From Luedemannella flava (GTDB taxonomy: Bacteria; Actinomycetota; Actinomycetes; Mycobacteriales; Micromonosporaceae), in NCBI RefSeq assembly GCF_039528515.1, contig NZ_BAAALT010000282.1:1-17004 (forward strand): a DNA stretch of 17,004 bases, written 5' to 3'. A model generated the notes under the pieces. That model was not told where the DNA came from, ran no database searches, and was given only the letters and a program-made list of their open reading frames with translations. Positions within the stretch are counted from its first letter, which is position 1, and each line of letters starts with the position of its first letter. Positions 14,362 through 17,004 of the stretch are shown here, piece after piece. The translations under genes were made by a program, and so were the position numbers.

Positions 14362-15111
14362 GTGAACGATCAGCGGGGGCGGGTGCGGGTCGAGCCGGGG
14401 CAGAAGCGGGTGCGGGTGTACCTGCGCGGTGAGCTCATCGCCGACACCCGTCACCCGCTGCTCGTCTGGGAGGTGCCGTACTTCCCGACGTACTACATCC
14501 CGGTGGACGACGTGCTCGCCAAGCTGAGGGAGACCGAGGCCACCGACCGGTCGCCGAGCCGGGGCACGGGCAGGATCCTCGACGTGGTGACGGCCGCGGA
14601 AACCGTCGGCGGGGTCGCGGTGCGCTACCCCGACTCGCCCATCGAGGCGCTGCGCGACGGCGTGCGCTTCACATTCGCGGCCATGGACGAGTGGCTGGAG
14701 GAGGACGAGCCGGTCTACGTCCACCCGCGTGACCCGTACAGGCGGGTGGACATCCTGGCCAGCGGCCGGCACGTGCGGGTGGAGCTGGACGGGGTGTGCC
14801 TGGCCGAGTCCCGCGCGCCGCGCCTGCTGTTCGAGACGGGCCTGCCGGTCCGCTTCTACCTGCCCCTGTCGGACGTGCGCCGCGACCTGCTGCGCCCGTC
14901 GGACACGCTCACCCGCTGTCCCTACAAGGGCACCGCCGAGTACTGGTCGGTGGAGGTGAACGGGACCCGCCACGAGGACCTCGTGTGGATCTACCGCGCG
15001 CCGCTGCCGGAGAGCCAGAAGATCGCCGGCCTGGCCTGCTTCTACAACGAGAAGGTCGACCTGATCGTGGACGGCGAGCCGTGGGTCCGCCCGCACACCC
15101 CGTTCAGCTGA
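14362..15111 (+). CDS. Protein with two DUF427 domains
   Basis: The 249-residue soluble protein contains two copies of DUF427, a small beta-rich domain widespread in actinobacteria and of unknown biochemical role. Copy 1 (about residues 10-105) reads KRVRVYLRGELIADTRHPLL and then YYIPVDDV. Copy 2 (about 128-235) reads HVRVELDGVCLAESRAPRLL, then FYLPLSDV, CPYKGTAEYWSV and the typical ending CFYNEKVDLIVDGE. Copy 1 lacks the CPYKGTA segment and ends differently, so copy 2 is the better conserved one. GTG 14362 was chosen because the upstream in-frame residues are not family-like and a -10 box sits at leaderless distance. The stop overlaps the stop region of the minus-strand gene that follows by 8 bp (15104-15111), so the two convergent messages are complementary at their ends. 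Confidence 0.88.
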   Translation: MNDQRGRVRVEPGQKRVRVYLRGELIADTRHPLLVWEVPYFPTYYIPVDDVLAKLRETEATDRSPSRGTGRILDVVTAAETVGGVAVRYPDSPIEALRDGVRFTFAAMDEWLEEDEPVYVHPRDPYRRVDILASGRHVRVELDGVCLAESRAPRLLFETGLPVRFYLPLSDVRRDLLRPSDTLTRCPYKGTAEYWSVEVNGTRHEDLVWIYRAPLPESQKIAGLACFYNEKVDLIVDGEPWVRPHTPFS

Positions 15112-15742
15112 CCAGGTACTTCCGGGCGGCGGCGACCAGCGCGGCCGGGTCGTCGGCGGAGAAGCGGAACTCGACGACCGGCCGGCCCTTCGTCTTGCGG
15201 TAGGGCAGCGGGCGCGGCTCGCGCAGCACGACGTCGACGCGGGTGGAGCCGGCCTGGGCGAGGTGGGCGATGACGCCGCCGTCGACCGGCTCGATGACCG
15301 CCGCGCGGTCGCCGGGCGGCAGCGTCCGGTCGTGCGCGCGGATCGCGGCGATCTCGTCCCAGCGCAGTGTGAAGTCCAGCGTCACGCTGTTGCGGATGCG
15401 CAGCCCCGAGGGCCCGACCGTGTGCGGGTGCAGCTTCAGCGAGCCCATCAGGCCGAGCATCCACAGCACGCCCTGGATGCCCAGGGCCAGCGCGATCAAC
15501 CGGACCGTCTCCCAGGGCAGCATCAGGTGCAGGATGGGAATCTCGATCGTGGACACCCCGATGAACGCCCACAGGATCCCGTTGACCGCGCCCACGTAAG
15601 GAAAAGCCTGGCCGCCCGGCTCCACGACCGGGGGCCGGCGCAGGATCCACCGGAACAGGCTGCGCCACATCCCGATCTCCCACGAGATGATCCGGCGCAA
15701 CAACGAGACCTCGCGGGCGGCGGGGGCGGTCACGTCGGTCAT
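15104..15742 (-). CDS. Two-helix membrane protein with C-terminal PH-like domain, MarR-linked
   Basis: The product has 212 residues. An N-terminal basic, amphipathic region (about 10-36, with several Trp and Arg) precedes two membrane helices at about 48-74 and 79-102. These are followed by a soluble beta-rich domain (about 103-195) and a final helix. The pattern KLHPHTVGPSGLRIRNSV then TLDFTLRWDEIAAIRAHDR resembles bacterial PH-like domains, in which a strand pair leads to W-x-E-I. I recognise no specific function. The ATG at 15742 overlaps the MarR stop as ATGA (15739-15742), so the two are co-translated and this gene is the probable main target of the regulator. It ends 8 bp inside the convergent DUF427 gene. 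Confidence 0.85.
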   Translation of the reverse strand: MTDVTAPAAREVSLLRRIISWEIGMWRSLFRWILRRPPVVEPGGQAFPYVGAVNGILWAFIGVSTIEIPILHLMLPWETVRLIALALGIQGVLWMLGLMGSLKLHPHTVGPSGLRIRNSVTLDFTLRWDEIAAIRAHDRTLPPGDRAAVIEPVDGGVIAHLAQAGSTRVDVVLREPRPLPYRKTKGRPVVEFRFSADDPAALVAAARKYLVS

Positions 15743-16206
15743 TGGATCTCCCTCGCGGTCGGGTCGATGTGCGCGCGCAGCTTGGCGAGCACGTGGTCCA
15801 TGCCGGCGACGAACCGGTCGAGGTCGGCGGCGTCGAACTCGTCGAAGAGCAGGCTGGCGAACTCCACCTGGCCGCTCTCCATGGCGGCCGTGATCTTTGC
15901 GCCGTGCTCGGTGACGGTGACGAGGGTCGCCCGCCGGTCGGTGGGATGCGGCTCGCGGGTCACGAAGCCGGTGGCGACGAGGCCGTCGACGAGGCCGGTG
16001 ATCGTGCGGGCGCTGACCCCCATGGCGTCGGCGAGCACCCGCTGCGTCGACGGGCCGCGGTGGCGCAGCTCCCAGAGCACGTGCGCGCGCGACACGGTGA
16101 GCTGGTCGCGGGCGAGGCTCTGGGTCATGTCCGCGTTGACCAGGACGCTGAGCTCCAGGATCCGGTCGAGCGCGCCCGCGCGCCGCGCGTGTGCCTCGTC
16201 CGTCAT
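15739..16206 (-). CDS. MarR-family transcriptional regulator
   Basis: This cytosolic, presumably dimeric, DNA-binding protein has 155 residues. The winged helix-turn-helix is clear: TQRVLADAMGVSARTITGLV (54-73) forms helices 3 and 4, and the wing contains the family's PTDRRATLVTVTEHG (88-102) with the Asp-Arg-Arg signature. The flanking N- and C-terminal helices would form the dimer interface. It is the first gene of a two-gene operon with the membrane protein. Its own promoter region carries a cluster of CCTCA-type half-sites that overlap the predicted start of transcription. Autorepression, relieved by a small molecule, is therefore likely from the family's usual behaviour. The ligand cannot be inferred. 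The ATG at 16206 gives the normal family length. Confidence 0.93.
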   Translation of the reverse strand: MTDEAHARRAGALDRILELSVLVNADMTQSLARDQLTVSRAHVLWELRHRGPSTQRVLADAMGVSARTITGLVDGLVATGFVTREPHPTDRRATLVTVTEHGAKITAAMESGQVEFASLLFDEFDAADLDRFVAGMDHVLAKLRAHIDPTAREIQ

Positions 16207-16216
16207 GTATCATCCG

Positions 16217-16266
16217 CCTCATAATGAGCCAACCTCATTGTGAGGTGGCCTCACTATATTGCCTCA
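16217..16266 (-). promoter_or_regulatory. MarR operon promoter with a cluster of CCTCA operator half-sites
   Basis: On the plus strand CCTCA occurs at 16217, 16233, 16249 and 16262, the first three at exactly 16-base steps. Two of them form dyads: CTCAT-A-ATGAG (16218-16228) and CCTCA-TTG-TGAGG (16233-16245). On the minus strand a near-consensus -10 box TATAGT lies at 16258-16253, placing the transcription start near 16246, inside the operator cluster. A good -35 box was not found. The arrangement fits autorepression by the adjacent MarR protein. The repeats are seen; the binding is inferred. Confidence 0.7.
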
Positions 16267-16285
16267 GCGGAAGGTGGACGACAAG

Positions 16286-16921
16286 TCAGGGCTCATGCGC
16301 GGGGAGCGCGGCCAGGGAGAACCTTTGGGCCAGCCGGGGGAGCAGGACCCGCAGCGCCGCGACCGTGTCGGTCCGCTCGCCCCCGCCGTCGTGGACGAGG
16401 ACGATCGCGCCGGGCCGGGTGTGCCCGGTGATCTCGGTGATGATCGGGCGCGGGCCGGGCCGGCGCCAGTCCTGCGCGTCCACGGCCCAGTGCAGCGGGG
16501 TCAGCCCGAGTCGCCGGGACGCCGCGACGAGCCTCGGCCGCCACCGCCCGCCCGGCTGGCGGAAGTAGCGCACCCTGGCCCCCGGCGCGGCCCGCTGGAT
16601 GGCCCGCGTGGTGGCCGTCAGGTCCGCGCGGATCGCCGCCGGGGACCGCCGGCCGAGGTCGATGTCGTGCCGCCACGTGTGGTTGCACAGGGTGTGACCG
16701 CCGGCCACGATCGCCCGGACGAGCTTGGGATGCCGCGCCGCGTTCCGGCCGATGAGGCAGAACGTGGCGTGCACCCGGTGGCGGCGCAGCAGCGCCAGGA
16801 CGGCCGGCGTCCACCGGGGGTCCGGGCCGTCGTCGAAGGTGAGCGCCACGGTCCGGGTGCCCGTCGTCGTCCAGGTGCCGAGCGGGCCACGCCGGTCGGG
16901 GGCGTCGAGCGGCCGCGTCAT
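16286..16921 (-). CDS. NodB-homology polysaccharide deacetylase
   Basis: The 211-residue enzyme is of the carbohydrate esterase 4 type, which removes N- or O-acetyl groups from sugar polymers such as peptidoglycan or chitin oligomers. All the core motifs are present: LTFDDGPD (27-34, with the base and metal Asp residues), NHTWRHD (80-86, metal-binding His81 and His85), RQPGG (121-125), WAVDAQDW (145-152) and LVHDGGG (175-181). Metal-dependent activity is therefore expected. No signal peptide follows the ATG at 16921. The frame stays open upstream to the window edge, so a longer protein with an export signal cannot be excluded. Its 3' end is 79 bases from the MarR start, and the MarR promoter occupies that gap, so it is probably a separate transcription unit. 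Confidence 0.9.
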   Translation of the reverse strand: MTRPLDAPDRRGPLGTWTTTGTRTVALTFDDGPDPRWTPAVLALLRRHRVHATFCLIGRNAARHPKLVRAIVAGGHTLCNHTWRHDIDLGRRSPAAIRADLTATTRAIQRAAPGARVRYFRQPGGRWRPRLVAASRRLGLTPLHWAVDAQDWRRPGPRPIITEITGHTRPGAIVLVHDGGGERTDTVAALRVLLPRLAQRFSLAALPAHEP

Positions 16922-17004
16922 CGGCGGCCACCGGGGTCGCGGCCGGCCCTGCCACGCGCGGTGCGGCCCGGCGGTGGCGTGCGGCCAGGCGGATCGGGCC
17001 GAGG

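Noticed and set aside
10828..15096. A 1422-codon open frame on the minus strand
   Set aside because: It mirrors the ABC exporter and DUF427 genes. Its translation is low-complexity, rich in Arg, Gly, Ala, His and Gln without any motif, which is typical of the antisense of GC-rich codons.
16217..16266. CCTCA repeats as a CRISPR-like or satellite array
   Set aside because: The repeated word is only five bases, partly inverted, and sits on a promoter, which fits operator sites better.

Overview
The window is very GC-rich, uses GTG starts, has tightly packed genes with short overlaps, and carries families common in high-GC Gram-positives (DUF427, CBM2 secreted proteins, fused ABC exporters, a class III aminotransferase next to mmsA). 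This points to an actinobacterium, probably a filamentous soil type. Family-level placement (for example Micromonosporaceae) would be a guess. No RNA gene, CRISPR array or complete insertion sequence was seen.

Layout. (1) 1-471: a small multi-pass membrane protein cut by the window edge. (2) 493-564: a perfect 16-bp inverted repeat, followed by a two-gene cassette (656-3760) coding for an unrecognised protein with QGD and DCDLA motifs and a UvrD/Rep-like superfamily 1 helicase with a divergent motif II (DELH) and an unassigned N-terminal region. This pair is the best candidate for an undescribed system. (3) 3769-5340, minus strand: a zone of gene decay. It holds an HD-family phosphohydrolase gene that lacks the segment carrying the HD dyad, a small upstream gene broken by two frame changes, an intact SEC-C/YchJ-family gene, and the 3' remnant of a formylglycine-generating-enzyme-like gene. 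(4) 5341-6730: an Ldh2-type malate/lactate dehydrogenase gene of visibly lower GC, with a 13-bp hairpin at its predicted 5' end and a gene-free stretch upstream. It abuts the remnant directly, so this looks like a replacement or insertion junction.

(5) 6731-9519, minus strand: a two-gene operon of an omega-aminotransferase and CoA-acylating methylmalonate-semialdehyde dehydrogenase, overlapping by 4 nt. Together they can take beta-alanine or beta-aminoisobutyrate through a semialdehyde to acetyl-CoA or propionyl-CoA. (6) 9726-10658: a secreted protein made of two CBM2-like modules and no catalytic domain, with a strong GC-rich terminator hairpin after it. (7) 10810-14295: a single-chain, two-module ABC exporter with one canonical and one degenerate ATP site. 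(8) 14362-15111: a double-DUF427 protein, probably from a leaderless message, meeting the next gene tail to tail with an 8-bp overlap. (9) 15104-16206, minus strand: a MarR regulator and a small membrane protein in an ATGA-overlapping operon, with a cluster of CCTCA-type operator half-sites at its promoter. (10) 16286-16921, minus strand: a NodB-family polysaccharide deacetylase.
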